From positions 1,364,001-1,428,000 of the forward strand of contig WIUZ02000002.1 in assembly GCA_015956445.1 (NCBI GenBank): a stretch of 64,000 nt of DNA. Reading direction: 5' to 3'. Below, piece after piece: positions 1-10,699 of this stretch; the stretch's first letter is position 1; each line of letters opens with the position of its first letter. The stretch is from Thelephora terrestris (lineage: Eukaryota; Basidiomycota; Agaricomycetes; Thelephorales; Thelephoraceae). The translations under genes were made by a program, and so were the position numbers. The notes under the pieces are model-generated. The model made no database searches. It was not told the origin of the DNA and saw nothing but the letters and a program-made list of their open reading frames with translations.

Positions 1-7
1 TTATTCA

Positions 8-240
8 AAAAAGGATCCCGAGATCCCGAATTCGGAACGAGGTTTCTTTAAAGCAGCCAAAGGGAAATGCACCCGCTTACAAGGAATGGAAGATATAGGC
101 AATGGGACATTTCCTCTCCGTGAAGATATTCCCAGAAACACCAATATCACATGGGCCTGTCGTGAGGGATGCGGGAACATGCAGTGTGTGCGAAATACTA
201 TCGAGACCCTCCATTCTCGATCAGCGGTGGCGGTTCTCCT
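8..240. repeat. Repeated 3'-flank of reductase genes, copy 1
   Basis: This stretch is a direct repeat of 3152-3395, and a shorter part recurs inverted at about 34985-35035. The shared core includes GAATTCGGA, the pattern GCAGCCAAAGG and GCACCCG. Copies 2 and 3 lie just downstream of the two reductase genes. Copy 1 therefore probably marks the 3' end of a further reductase copy left of the window, which would imply a tandem array. That last step is inference. Confidence 0.6.
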
Positions 241-1554
241 TGACTCGGAGTTGGCGTTCCACATTCCGTAACCCACCCTTACATAACTCGTCCCGCCCAT
301 GCCGACCAAGCCAAGGTCCGGTTCCACCAACACATCCTAAACCGATGCTAGCCTCATAGCCGCATCCTCGTCACGGGAGGAACAGGCTACCTGGGTGCCC
401 ACATCGTCGACCTCCTGCTCGAACGCGGGATCGTAGTCGTGGTGACCGCGAGATCTGAATCTAAGGCCAGCGATTTCGCGGAGAGGCGGTTCAGATTCAA
501 AGAACTGCTGGAGGTCGTCATCACAGGCGATCTAACCGCCGTTGGAGCTTTTGATGACCTCGCAAAAGACGTCGACGTGATCATTCATTGCGCAAATGTA
601 AGTCATTCGATCCCACTCCATTGGCTTGTGGGTACCACGCCCAGAACCCAGAACGCATATCCGCTACTCCTTTCTGTCTCGACCCTGGCAAAATGCAGGC
701 CCTAACATATTCTATTCCCGTCGGTTTATAGCCGCTGCCGAACGAACCATTATCAGATTCTACCGTCTCAAAAACAATGATCGAACCCGCCATCACCGGG
801 ACGCTCTCCATCCTCCAAGCCGCCCGAAAGAACCCTACCCTCAAACGCCTCGTCCTCACATCTACCACCGGGGCCGTTTTCGACATCGCGCTTCCAGTCC
901 GTTCACCTCACGGGGATCACTACATCGCAGCTGATTGGCACCCGATCACATACGAGGAGGGGACGAGGACAAATGACCCGTATGTTGCGTATAGAGCTGG
1001 GAAGAAGTACGCCGAGTTGGAAGCTTGGGCTGCAGTGGATCCGACGTCTGACCATTTGCGGCATTTAGAACTGTAAGTGAAACCATCTGCGTTCGTACGC
1101 TGACCTCATATCCCCTTACACCTGCCCCAGACGCACCGATTCCACAAAATCAACTACCCTCCCAAATGAACCTACGTTCGACCTGACAGTCTTCTGTCCT
1201 CCACTAATTATCGGACCCTGGGTCCACCCTCTCGGCCAATCCGGGCTCGCCTCTCTGAACTACTCCCTACTTCAATTCAGAAACATAGTCTGTGGCGAAT
1301 ACCGCACTTCCCGCCTCCCAGATCCTCTCTCCCCTCTCTGGTTAGACGTCAGAGATGCAGCCTTTGCTCACGTCGAAGCCGCTCTGCGACTAAACAACTC
1401 CGAGCATCCCTCGATCTCCAATGGGAGGTATGCGATTTGTTCTCCAGAGAGATTTAATTACCATCTGGTAGGGGATATTATGAGGGAAGAGTTCCCGGAG
1501 TGGGCGGAGGAAGTGCTCCCCCCTAAGGAAGAAACACCTCCGTTCAAGAATATT

Positions 1555-2876
1555 CATCAGGAAAAACCTCTTCAGCTAGCCGACGCTATGCGAAGCTATG
1601 ACAGGCTAACCGCACTAGCCATCAACTAGCCATCACCACGCAAAGTTAACCAAGGCTATCCGAGAGTATCCGAGCTTATCCGAGGGACGTTAAAGTGTTG
1701 CACGAGAAACCACGTGGTTCACTTCCTTTGACCGAAGCTCCCATGTACGTGGCTTCGACCATTCCTCCCTCTGCCGGGACCATCAAGTGAAACAGTAAGT
1801 CCGTTACCTCATGCCCCTCACCACCTTCCGCGCCACCCTGCTTGGGGTTCTGTTTGGTGAGCATTTTACCCCTCGAATCCCAGCGGTGACTCGGCTCGAT
1901 ACGACGTACCTACCAGAGCTACGACAGGGCCCGTGCCGTTTGTATTGTCAATGTTCAACCCTTGCATTGGCTCTCGCCCCAATCTTGTTCCCGACTCCCG
2001 CGTGTGGTCGGCGGGAAAATGCCAACGCAGTGACTGAGGGAGGCGCCGCTGGATCAACTGCCGAGTTCTTTCCATCGATCACTGGCCCCGCCAGGCGGTT
2101 TATGGTCGAGACTGCTGGTCTCAATTCCGACACTCACGTATTTATGGTGTCTATCCAGGCCAATGTTTCCGCCACGCTATGGGATCCTTCCACCTTACGT
2201 GATACCTGCTCCCCCAGTGGCAGTATTCGAGTCCACCCTGCCTCTGGAGATGCCGCCATGCTCCCGTTGACCCTGGCGAATAACAACGACCTTGAAATGC
2301 TCTTCTGCGGTGGCAGGGGCATGCCGGATTATGGCTGAGGTAACCGTTCCGGCCTTTTGTCGATAACTAGCTCATTCCCACTTTCAGCAACTGCCAACAC
2401 ATCACCCCTGAGCCACTCGATCGGCCGCCCAATCCCACTTTGCAGCAGGATGATGACCCGTTTGAGTCCAACATGTATGTTGGGCTCTATCGGCGTGCCA
2501 CATCCAATACTTGGATTGCGACCATACGTCTGGCCACGTATGTGGAACGTAGCACCTTTCTATGCGGGGGTTACACCCACCCTATATTATTATCTTTTAT
2601 ATACGTATAGACATATATTTCCTTTCATGAGTTCCCCCGGCTTTCAAATATACTGGTTTTAAAACTCATCTGGATGGCAATTACGAGAGCAAGTTTACCT
2701 ACGACCACGCTAGTGGGGTCTAAGAGACGCTACGAGTGCTCTATGGGATAGCTATCAGCTCGCTATCGAATAATGATGGGCTAGGAGGACCGCTATGCCT
2801 TAACTATGGACCCGGGATCACATAGTTTCGCCTAGCTTCGCCTAGTGTCGCGTAGCCTCAGAGGTTTTTCCTGATG
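1555..2876. mobile_element. Non-autonomous TIR element carrying a captured gene fragment
   Basis: The ends are a perfect 17-bp inverted repeat (1555-1571 CATCAGGAAAAACCTCT; 2860-2876 its reverse complement), followed inward by about 25 further bases of imperfect symmetry rich in GCTA motifs. Aligning the host reading frame with its intact paralogue places the insertion in a Lys-Asn-Ile-Thr region with a 2-bp TT duplication. No transposase frame is visible, so it is probably moved in trans. A 2-bp target duplication and ends beginning CA would fit a CACTA/EnSpm-like element, but that class call is tentative. Its interior holds a decayed copper-radical-oxidase fragment (separate entry). Confidence 0.8.
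1975..2570 (+). pseudogene. Glyoxal-oxidase-like (copper radical oxidase, AA5_1) fragment inside the TIR element
   Basis: Pieces recall conserved stretches of fungal glyoxal oxidases. In order they are an NANAVT...EFFPS segment, a TAGLNSDTH / QANVSATLWDP segment, HPASGDAAMLPL followed by LFCGG, then after a probable intron (about 2338-2386) NCQHITPEP with a QDDD run. In the family this region belongs to the kelch-propeller domain of an extracellular enzyme that oxidises aldehydes and makes H2O2. Here the start, the catalytic Cys-Tyr region and the C-terminus are absent, and the frame shifts near 2010. The longest open frame (1811-2338) is therefore a relic rather than a gene. Presumably the element captured it from a functional gene elsewhere. 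Confidence 0.7.
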
Positions 2877-3151
2877 TTACCTTGGACGGGACTCCTGCGA
2901 CGAGGGATTTGGGAGTGAAGTATAGAAGTTTCAGGGAGTGCGTTATAGATCTCGTCCGTCAGCTCCGTGCGGAAGTCTTACGAGAAGCAGAGGCAAAGAA
3001 ATATTGATTCGGTCCCCAAAACGCACATTCGTATACTTTGAAATTTCATCGAAAGTGGATGGGGCAACTGGTGAAACGTTCTTACTGGGAAAACGACGAA
3101 GGGCGCGAGGGAAGGTCCCACGCACGTACAAGCACTTCTGATACACGTAGA

Positions 3152-3395
3152 AAAAATTGAATCTCGAAATCTCGAATTCGGACGAGGTTGCTTCACAGTA
3201 GCCAAAGGAAAATGCACCCGTCTACAAGTGATGGGTACCGGTATATAGGCAATGGGACCGTCCAGTTCCTCCCCATGAGAAAATCGTCTCCGAAACCCAA
3301 ATTTCCCATGGCCTGTTGATGGCCCCAATCGTTTGCCGTGAGGTCTAAGGAAATATATGTGGTGTGTCCGAAATATCACCCATGGCAGAGGGAGA
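3152..3395. repeat. Repeated 3'-flank of reductase genes, copy 2
   Basis: Direct repeat of about 8-240, lying immediately downstream of the reductase pseudogene. It shares GAATTCGGACGAGGTT, GTAGCCAAAGGAAAATGCAC and TATAGGCAATGGGAC with small differences. No coding potential was seen. Confidence 0.6.
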
Positions 3396-3499
3396 ATCCA
3401 ATCATCATATTCATCTGTGACATGTTTGGAACTGCTTGAGAAGGTGTACATGCAAAATAAATTTTAAATATCGTGGAGAGGTCGAGTGTGAAATATCTG

Positions 3500-4600
3500 C
3501 AAAATGCACTCATGGATCCACCAAGATGTGCGCCTGTTGTGGTAGCAAAGGCGGATGCGAGAACAGAAAGACTCGGCAAGATGCATGAATGTGTAGGTAT
3601 TCGTACCAAGGGCGACCCCGGGGGGTTTAATCTGCGGAGGTACGAAGGTGAGTGCGTGACACAAGATGCGATGAAGGATGACTTAATACTCTTGTCGGTG
3701 ACAACAACGGCGGCGACGACAGCGGAAATGACCACAACGGGAACGAGGAAAGCGATACACGCCCACATCACCAAGTTAGTTGTACTACTGGGAGGTGTTT
3801 TCTGGCCCGCCTCCACATCCCTCGCAGAGGCTCTAGTCCCCTCATTTACGGCAACTGTTCCCTCTTGCTGCCCGACCGAAGCGTTCGTCTGTAAGTGGAT
3901 ACTATAAGAAAGCTTAGGAGTAGATGAGATAACCGCGACATACATCATTGAGAAGTGGTGCTTGTTCAGCGGTATTGCCTGCAACTCCTTCGATGTGCTG
4001 AATGGTTTCAAAAAAAGATGCAAAAGTCATGTCAGCAAAATCATGGCCGTGAGATCCCTCCGTGTAGAAGGATAAGACAACTTGCGTACATCTTGACTAA
4101 TATCTTGTCCGCCGTTACCATTCCCCGCAACGGGACGAATATCTTCTGGTGTAGCCTCTCGCTCCATCTGCGATCAGGAAAGGAAAGATATAGGGGATTA
4201 ATCCCTCTTGACCGCAGGTTACAATCGAAAGATTCACACCTGTTTCCACTTGACTCGGCGACCGCTGTTAGAGCTTTTCTGCCTTTCCAAAGCCATGGCC
4301 CCATCTGTATCGGATGGTCTCCTCGCTCCGGTGGAGGTCTACAACCGGTAATAAAACCGAGGATCAATGTGAGTGTGCTGCTCAGACTGGGAAAACCGGA
4401 TGCTCGGTAGTCCATGGAAACGAGCAGATGGCGTGAAGGGGGATTGTGCAATTACCTCGCCGTCGAACCCTGGCTCAGCACCATCTGACGGTCCAGCTGT
4501 GAGGTTTACGGAGCTCGCGACTTCGGCCATCTCGCGACTTGCGTCATCCAACAGACTGTACGTCCCCGGGGAGGACCTGTGAGATACATGATACAAAGTA
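3500..4600 (-). CDS. Hypothetical single-pass membrane protein, exon structure unresolved
   Basis: I do not recognise this protein. Three minus-strand blocks look coding. The first is around 4596-4380 (LLDDASREMAEVASS, acidic and Ser-rich). The second is a short block near 4170-4030 (ATPEDIRPVAG). The third, about 3892-3680, is opened by a good acceptor (CTTACAG) and holds a clear transmembrane run (WACIAFLVPVVVISAVVAAV) followed by TDKS. The order suggests a long N-terminal region, then one membrane helix and a short tail. Block joins were not established and no convincing start was fixed, so the limits are approximate. It could also be two small genes. Confidence 0.3.
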
Positions 4601-4985
4601 CGATCATTAGTTCCCGTGCTCCTTTCGCACAGGGTAGAAAGTCATTCTACCCTTGTCGCTGAGCCTGATGAGATATAAACATCTGTCAGCTAAACGGCGG
4701 TCGGAGCCACCTTCGAGACGACCAGAAAAGGCTTGGTTTACCCACCATCAGTGTGACTGGTCTATCTCCAATTGCCGAGGATCAGAAGAGAAAATGGGCA
4801 GACGTGGGCACGGAAGACAGATGGAGGAAGGAAAGGGTTCAGTGGCTTTTGATCCACAGAGGAATCGATGCGGGGAGTTCGTGAGACGGAGTGGGCGTGG
4901 CAGGTGGGAGGCCCGCAGTTGGCGAGGGCCACATACTTCGAACGTTCCCACGAAACGACCTCCCATTAGGGCAACTAATATCTGG

Positions 4986-5640
4986 TTACCATAACTGGCT
5001 GGTTCTAGCCTCCGGAGGGGTAGTGAGCCTGCTCGTCGCCGGAAACCCTGAGGAAGGAGCGTCAGAAGCTACCGGCTTGCGTGGGTAAAAGTCCACGAAC
5101 CCCGCGAACTGGCATCTCCGCGAATGCTGATCGGCAGCCGTTGGGATTCTCAGGTTCGCCACCGCAGCAACCTCCCGGAAAACAAAACTGATTCCATCTG
5201 CCCACCATGCCACCCAGATAGTCCACCCATGAGTCCCCTGGGAGAAACGCCAGACTCATTGGTCCGCCGTAATTGAAGGTAGCATCAATTGATAGTTTAG
5301 GTGTTACGGAGTGATATACGGCGTCCTGTACCGCTGAAACGCCACCCCGTACACTTCCGAGGCTGTATTCCGCAAACAAAACGGCGGAAAACCAGACAAG
5401 GGAGTGGCGAAGCTGAGCAAGATAGACACAATGGAGATCGGCAAGCTTTGGTCGTATGAACATTGGCTTGGAGACTCTCCCCCACCACTTCCGATTCTTG
5501 AGCCGTTTTTTCGTGTCTGTGGCTGGTCGGACAAGGTTAGCATAGGCCTAACGAGGCTGGATGACACTAGGGTTTACATCCCGCTGGAATTTCTGGTGCT
5601 TCGATTGCCGCAGTAGATTCTTGATTGGTGCCATAAGCAC
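4986..5640 (-). CDS. Coding-like block, product unknown
   Basis: A minus-strand frame from about 5463 to 5165 is open and has plausible composition (VDYLGGMVGRWNQF, FNYGGPMSLAFLPGDSW). A typical 51-nt GT-AG intron (about 5162-5112) leads to a block containing FVDFYPRKPVASDAP that stops at 4986. A candidate ATG near 5634 begins MAPIKNLLRQSKHQ, but the joint between it and the rest is uncertain. No family was recognised. It may be part of the same transcript as the membrane-protein block downstream at 3500-4600. Confidence 0.25.
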
Positions 5641-6039
5641 CCTCGGCGATAGGTCAAAGGAAGGGAGCGGCGGGAAGAGAGCCACCTTGGCAACCCTTCC
5701 AGGCGAATAATAGCCAGACCACCCAGCGAAGAACTGATAGGAGACCGACGTTTAAGACCCCGTCATCAAATGACCTTCGGACACCAGAACTTTTCCCCAG
5801 CCTGACACGGCAGCAGACAGCCCTCGAGCTACAGCGCTGTAGACCGGATCCTAAGTGTTTTCCTCCTTTTGCAGGTGTCACGCAGAATGCTTCAACATCC
5901 AGAACGGTTCAACGCGTGCTGCCAGTGGGGTCAGGAACGCAGATGGGGAGATGCAGCAAACGATAGACAGTACAAGAGCAACGACCAGGCGGTGGTAAAG
6001 CACAACGTTGAGGGTATGAATCCAAACAGAACCGCGAGA

Positions 6040-6742
6040 TCACGCATCATCTCCAAACGACAACAGCTTTTTATCCGTCTTCTTCTGTTTCTTCTTCACA
6101 GGCTTCGAGCTCTTGTCCTTCACCCCAACCGCATCTCCCAACGAAGCAAACTCATCGTCCTGAAGCTGCAAATCTACCACAGCTTTCCGTTTCTTCTTGG
6201 CAGCAGCTGCTGAAGCGTTCGAACCGGTTGATGAGAAACTCAGGCTCTTCGGATTCGTCGCCTTTGGTTTTGGTTTTGTAGAGGAGGAGTCGGCGTTTGA
6301 GTCGTTTGAAGGTTCGGGGAGGGGTGGAAGGCCCTGGGCTGCGCACACATCGTTCAGTAGTGACGAAACCGCGAATCGTGAAGCACATGCGCGAGGACTC
6401 ACCTTTCCGTTTCTCGTTCTCCACCTCCCTCTCCGTTAAATGCTTCCCCTCCTTTAACACGACAACCTGCGGTTTCTCATCGCCGTCCTCATCTTCGCTC
6501 CCAGGATTGTCCTTCGGCCGTTCCGGGATAGGCGGCCTCACAGGAATCGGTGGCCTCCCTGAGCCGTCATCCTCAAATTCCTCATTCCCATACATTGGCT
6601 CATCTTCCTCATTATCCTCATCGTCTTCATCTCCGCGTCTCCTACCGCCATAGTTCTTCTGCAACCTGCGCAGGAAAGTAGGGGTGTGTTGCTTGTAGGA
6701 AAGACGTGATGACAGTTGGTGCTTCGTCGGTTCTCGAGACAT
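6040..6742 (-). CDS. DUF4604 (KIAA1143-like) protein
   Basis: Two exons (6742-6403 and 6338-6040), joined by a 64-nt GT-AG intron, give 212 residues. The N-terminus (SYKQHTPTFLRRLQKNYGG) and the central acidic stretch followed by KPQVVVLKEGKHLTE match the DUF4604 pattern: a basic Phe-Leu segment, then an acidic linker, then a VVVL core. The second half is low-complexity, Ser/Lys-rich, with KKKRK and KKKQKK runs that could act as nuclear signals. The molecular role of the family is not established. The ATG at 6742 is the first in frame and opens directly into the conserved segment. The splice keeps frame (639 nt in total). Confidence 0.75.
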
Positions 6743-7107
6743 GGTTCGCGGTCGCGGATCGATGTGAGGTCATAGATGAATTGGTTGATCGTAATGAGGA
6801 GGAAACTCAAAGACATGGCAGGCAAGAGGACATACCCTTATCTATCGGGCATATTACAAAATACTGCAGTTAAGTATCGAGACGATTGCACACGGAAATA
6901 ACGAAAATGCAAGAGATGAGGATGAAATACGGATTTGAACGAGAACGAGGGGAAACGTGCAGGGACAAAATATAGAACCGAACGAGCAAGCAAACGGAGC
7001 TCGAAACCAAAGCTGGCGAATCGACTGCTGATAGCATAATGAGCGATAAAGATAAGAAGCGCAAGGCATGTCATGGCGTGAGGAGGGTGAGCATTCGCAA
7101 GGTTAGA

Positions 7108-8412
7108 TTAACGGAATCGGCTGATGGACGGCATGCGCATTTTGACCATAGAAACGATGTTCTTGCGGGGCGTCGATGGCACGCTCTCCACTCTTCTATC
7201 CGAGCTTCTCGAAACCCTGGAGAACGTGACGAAGGATTTCCTCTTAAGAAGCCCCCGTGGCTTTCTTTCTTCTTCCTCTATAGCAACGTGTATCGAGTGC
7301 CGTATCGGGGCAGCTTCTCCGAGCTTGTCCGACCTCGAGTCGTCTTTGAAAAAGGCGGGGTCCAGGCTGACCTTGTGCGTACGCTCGCGTTTCTGAGGGG
7401 TGGTCTCGGATTCCGGGCTCGACAACAAAGCGTCAGCTAAGCGGCGGTCCGGAATTCGAACGGTTGCAGTTCTCAAAGGCGATACGATCGAAGGTTCTCG
7501 AAGAGGGTATTCCCAGTCGAGTGGAGTGACGAGAAGAGGCGAGGGGGACCCGTCAAAACGTGAGGAGCTCGACTGAAGAGGGACTTTGTCAAGGACGTAA
7601 TCCAGGTCTTCGAGGAGATCCCAAGCATACGCCGGGAGGGTGATCTCTCCCATTTCGGCAATAATTTCTTCCTCAGACCGTAGGATAGGTGAGAGAATGC
7701 GGGCGATACCATTGTGCGTGGCTCCAAGAATATCGTCTGGGATGGTCTTGGGGGAGAGAGCGGACGTTGTTGTGCCCTCGTCAACGGAGTAAGAAGAGGA
7801 AGGGGATGCCCAAGGTCCCTCTCGAGTCGAAGCCGTGTCAATCATCTTTTCAGATTGTTTCCGACGCGCATGTAGTGGAGGATGGATATCGGGTGCCCAG
7901 AAGGATGAAGACCGGGTGGGAGGAAGTGGAGGTTTGAGTAAGAGCGGAGAGACCTGTTTAAGTATCCTTCTTTCCAGCCCCTTGCCTGTAACGGCGCAGT
8001 TAAACCGCAAGGGAGCTTTGCGTGACCCACGCTGGAAAAATGAGGTCAGGTTTGCCTGTTCCCTCGCAGGCAAGGAAGCCATTTCATCCTCAGGAATTTT
8101 GGGGACCATTTGATATGGGACTCGAGAAGATTCCATGAGCACCTTCAAGGCGGTCAACCTCCGGTCCGTCCTCCATTTCTCCCTCTGGTAACCCTGGTGC
8201 TCCCCGAGCTTGGTTTCCCGGTCAGCGAGGCACCGCCGAAGTTGTTCCGTATATTCTTGCGCCTCTTGAATTTGTGCATGAAGGAATGCAGTAGCGTGCT
8301 CCAAGGTCCGGATCCTGAGGTCTTCAGGTGAGGTTTCCGGAGGGAGGTTTCTTGATCGGTCGAGGAGTGCACGATGTGCGGCTTCATAACGCAACGATTT
8401 CCCTGGTGGCAT
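7108..8412 (-). CDS. Hypothetical coiled-coil protein
   Basis: One uninterrupted frame of 434 codons. The open frame continues upstream to a TTG at 8478, but the first ATG is at 8412 (MPPGKSLRYEAAHRALLDRS), which I take as the start. Residues about 15-95 are rich in Glu, Gln, Arg and Leu and look like a coiled coil (LEHATAFLHAQIQEAQEY). The middle is Ser/Pro-rich and probably disordered, with a conserved-looking acidic patch (AYAWDLLEDLDYVLDKVP). The C-terminus is basic (PRKNIVSMVKMRMP). No enzyme motif was seen. The long open frame without introns supports a real gene in this intron-rich locus. Confidence 0.55.
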   Translation of the reverse strand: MPPGKSLRYEAAHRALLDRSRNLPPETSPEDLRIRTLEHATAFLHAQIQEAQEYTEQLRRCLADRETKLGEHQGYQREKWRTDRRLTALKVLMESSRVPYQMVPKIPEDEMASLPAREQANLTSFFQRGSRKAPLRFNCAVTGKGLERRILKQVSPLLLKPPLPPTRSSSFWAPDIHPPLHARRKQSEKMIDTASTREGPWASPSSSYSVDEGTTTSALSPKTIPDDILGATHNGIARILSPILRSEEEIIAEMGEITLPAYAWDLLEDLDYVLDKVPLQSSSSRFDGSPSPLLVTPLDWEYPLREPSIVSPLRTATVRIPDRRLADALLSSPESETTPQKRERTHKVSLDPAFFKDDSRSDKLGEAAPIRHSIHVAIEEEERKPRGLLKRKSFVTFSRVSRSSDRRVESVPSTPRKNIVSMVKMRMPSISRFR

Positions 8413-8515
8413 GATCGATGCTCGGACTCGGCGGTGTCGTATCGGAGTCAGCTGGGGGCGGGTGTCGTAACCTGACAATGGGCTGTCGCAAAGTAGTCAA
8501 GTCAGAAACGCGTCT

Positions 8516-9010
8516 TCAGGGATACAAAACCTTGGAAAATATTCTAACCCAACAACCGCCGACAACGGGAGGCTCAAACTGTTCAGGTTCGACTTGCGCC
8601 TCTGCGAAAACCGATACGTTCAGGATTCCACGCGAGGGTGAGTTGTAGAAAGGGACAGGACGCACCCCAGAGGCCGATGTGAACGTGGTTGCCAAACTAT
8701 CGAAACCAGGTTCGGTAATCACGATGGTCAGCTTCCGGATTCCCACACCCCCACGGCGCTTTGTCTTTGGTCCAGCGGGAAGACCTGCGAACGCCACCTC
8801 CGGTTCGTCTTCCAGATACTCTAGGATGATTTTTGGATGTAACGGCCCCATGTCGCAGATACGGAGCGGCGCGGATTTGTGCCAGGGGGTTCGCGGGCGT
8901 GCTCTAATACGCGGGATGCAATCAAACGAAATAGCCGACTACCAGCGCGGTGGATGCGGTTCGGAGACTCCTGGGCCTGCAGGGTCAGGAAATGGTCGGC
9001 CAGATGCAAC
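8516..9010 (-). CDS. Hypothetical protein, 5' part unresolved
   Basis: The minus frame 8851-8516 is open for 111 codons (GPLHPKIILEYLEDEP, RKLTIVITEPGFDS) and continues upstream in frame as PWHKSAPLRICDM. This could be the tail of an F-box/LRR-type protein, but no diagnostic motif is visible. A second frame to 9009 begins at TTG, so the true start and first exon remain unknown. Confidence 0.25.
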
Positions 9011-9431
9011 CTGAAGATAAGGGAACTATGAACTGGGAGGAAAGAAAAGTGTCTACCCGAACTCCCTTGCGCGCCGAGCCTCTCAAGCGGATAGCGCCCG
9101 TCGCTCGTTGGTTGTGATTCGGTGAACGTCTCCCGAGCAACGCCTCGTGTCGCTGTGAACAGGCCTTCTTCTCCAGGCCAGACGCGGTCGGGTTGCCTTT
9201 ACATCCGTTGCAACTTGTTCACTTGTACCCGAACTACACGTCCCCTCGGAATCAAAATTGCGGAATGTTGTGACCATCGCTCTCAGCCTCCAGAGGACGA
9301 CGGCAGTGATCCAAAGAATGCTGTAGAGTTAGAAAAAGCAAGCATGCGGATTATGGATAGTCATTATACTAATGAATCATACAACATGTTATTCTACATC
9401 ATTATCGTAAAGGGATTCCAAGCGACTCTAG
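9011..9431. other. Intergenic, nothing recognised
   Basis: Short open frames only, without recognisable motifs. An AT-rich patch near 9350-9410 probably contains 3' signals for the gene ending at 9432. Confidence 0.4.
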
Positions 9432-10692
9432 CTACTTATCGGCCTTGGAGTTGAAAAAACTCTTGAAACTTCGTCGTAAACCCCGCATGATCCTATCACG
9501 TTTCTTAATCGGTTTATTCTCATGGAAAACGAAACGTCCGTCCTGAACAATCCTCGCCAAGTCCATCCGTTGTTCCGTCTCTCCACTCAATGAGAAACCC
9601 TTTCTCGAGAACGATGCGATGGACGGGACTAGCATTGGGAGGCTCGGTTCGTCAACTCGTACTTCTTCGATGCACGTGGGGGGCGTTCGAGTGGATGGCA
9701 GAGCGGGGTGGCCTGCGTCATGTTGGGGAGTAACAGGTCGTGAGATTTCGGGGACCGCACCGCAGTCGAAAGTCGATTGTGAAGCAAACGACTTGTTCCG
9801 GATCTGATGGTACAGTGGGCGGCGACGGAAGGAAGGGGGTGGTGATGGCGACTGGCCTATGGTATTTCTCATTCTGGCGGGGCTGTGTACGAGTCGGGGA
9901 ACGTGGCCTTCGCTCTTCGTCCCGCTACAACGAGAGTCGGTGGAACGACGAAACCCTTGCGACTCATCATCGGAGAAGAATGATTGAGACTCGTACGCGT
10001 GTCCGTCATCACTCCAAGGGGGGTGCGCAGATCGGTCGAAAGATATCATAGAGCCGCGGTTGGCATCGGCCTTAGCAGTCGATAGGCGTTGTCTCTTGTG
10101 ACGCACTTGCCCCCCGTAATACGGATCATGCAACGGCTGAGCAGACGCGGTAGGCTGTGGGGTGGGTGGCGACAGAAGAACGTGAGATCAAGATCGTTCG
10201 GAAGGATCATCCCAACATACCAACGTAACCTCATCCACAGAAATTTTGACCCATTCATCTATAGCCGTAATCCCTGGGGAATTATTGTCCCGACACGCCG
10301 AACGAGGGGTCTCTGGTGGCTCAGTGGACCTGACCGTGTCCAGCGACCCCCTGGGATCTGCCTTCGCCAGAGCCATCACACCTCGCATCCTACTCTTCTT
10401 TGCCCTACTTCCAAGTCCAGCTGAGCATAGCCTAGGTGTGCTCATCGTTCTACCACGTGGAGTCTTCTCCTCGAAGCTCTTCTTCGCCGTCGCATTCGTC
10501 CATTTACACCAGAGGCAAATCGGAACGTAGAAATTTGCCGAGCAGCAGTTATCGCAGAAGAACAGAGGTCGGTCAGACGGCACCAGCCGGAGCACGGGAA
10601 CAGACTGGTACTTGCGAACCTTCTGCGTAGGAACGCAAAGATTAGAAACAGGGACTTAAGGAGTAACGGATCGTACCCACCGGCGACCGCAT
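9432..10692 (-). CDS. Hypothetical protein with N-terminal CxxC...CxxC zinc-ribbon-like motif
   Basis: I rebuilt this from three exons, because the longest open frame upstream starts at GTG. Exon 1 (10692-10681, 12 nt) encodes MRSP, exon 2 is 10622-10221 and exon 3 is 10154-9432. The introns are 58 and 66 nt with GTGGGT/CGCAG and GTATGT/CACAG borders. The total of 1137 nt is in frame and gives 378 residues. CDNC and CLWC, about 13 residues apart near the N-terminus, look like a treble-clef or zinc-ribbon site. The rest is Ser/Pro/Arg-rich and probably disordered, ending in a basic tail (RDRIMRGLRRSFKSFF). No family name was recalled. A DNA- or RNA-associated role is only a guess. Confidence 0.6.
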
Positions 10693-10699
10693 ATTCCAC

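Larger units (their letters stand above)
299..3007 (+). pseudogene. Extended-SDR NAD(P)-dependent reductase, interrupted and decayed
   Basis: The remnants match the intact paralogue at 36614-35144. Family role: NAD(P)H-dependent reduction of carbonyls (dihydroflavonol reductase/Gre2-like). The glycine motif GGTGYLG is encoded from about 373, and the catalytic YxxxK (YRAGK) lies near 985-999. Recognisable exons are about 299-597, 732-1072, 1131-1554 and 2877-3007, with GT-AG introns 598-731 and 1073-1130. Two lesions break it. An in-frame TAA at 338-340 falls 13 codons after the ATG that aligns with the paralogue's start. A 1.32-kb element splits exon 3 at 1555-2876. The rest of the frame is open and the last 43 codons resume cleanly after the element, so decay looks fairly recent. 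A downstream start at 439 would lose the cofactor motif. Confidence 0.85.

Noticed and set aside
1811-2338. 175-codon frame as an independent gene
   Set aside because: It is a truncated, frame-shifted piece of a glyoxal-oxidase-like gene inside a TIR element.
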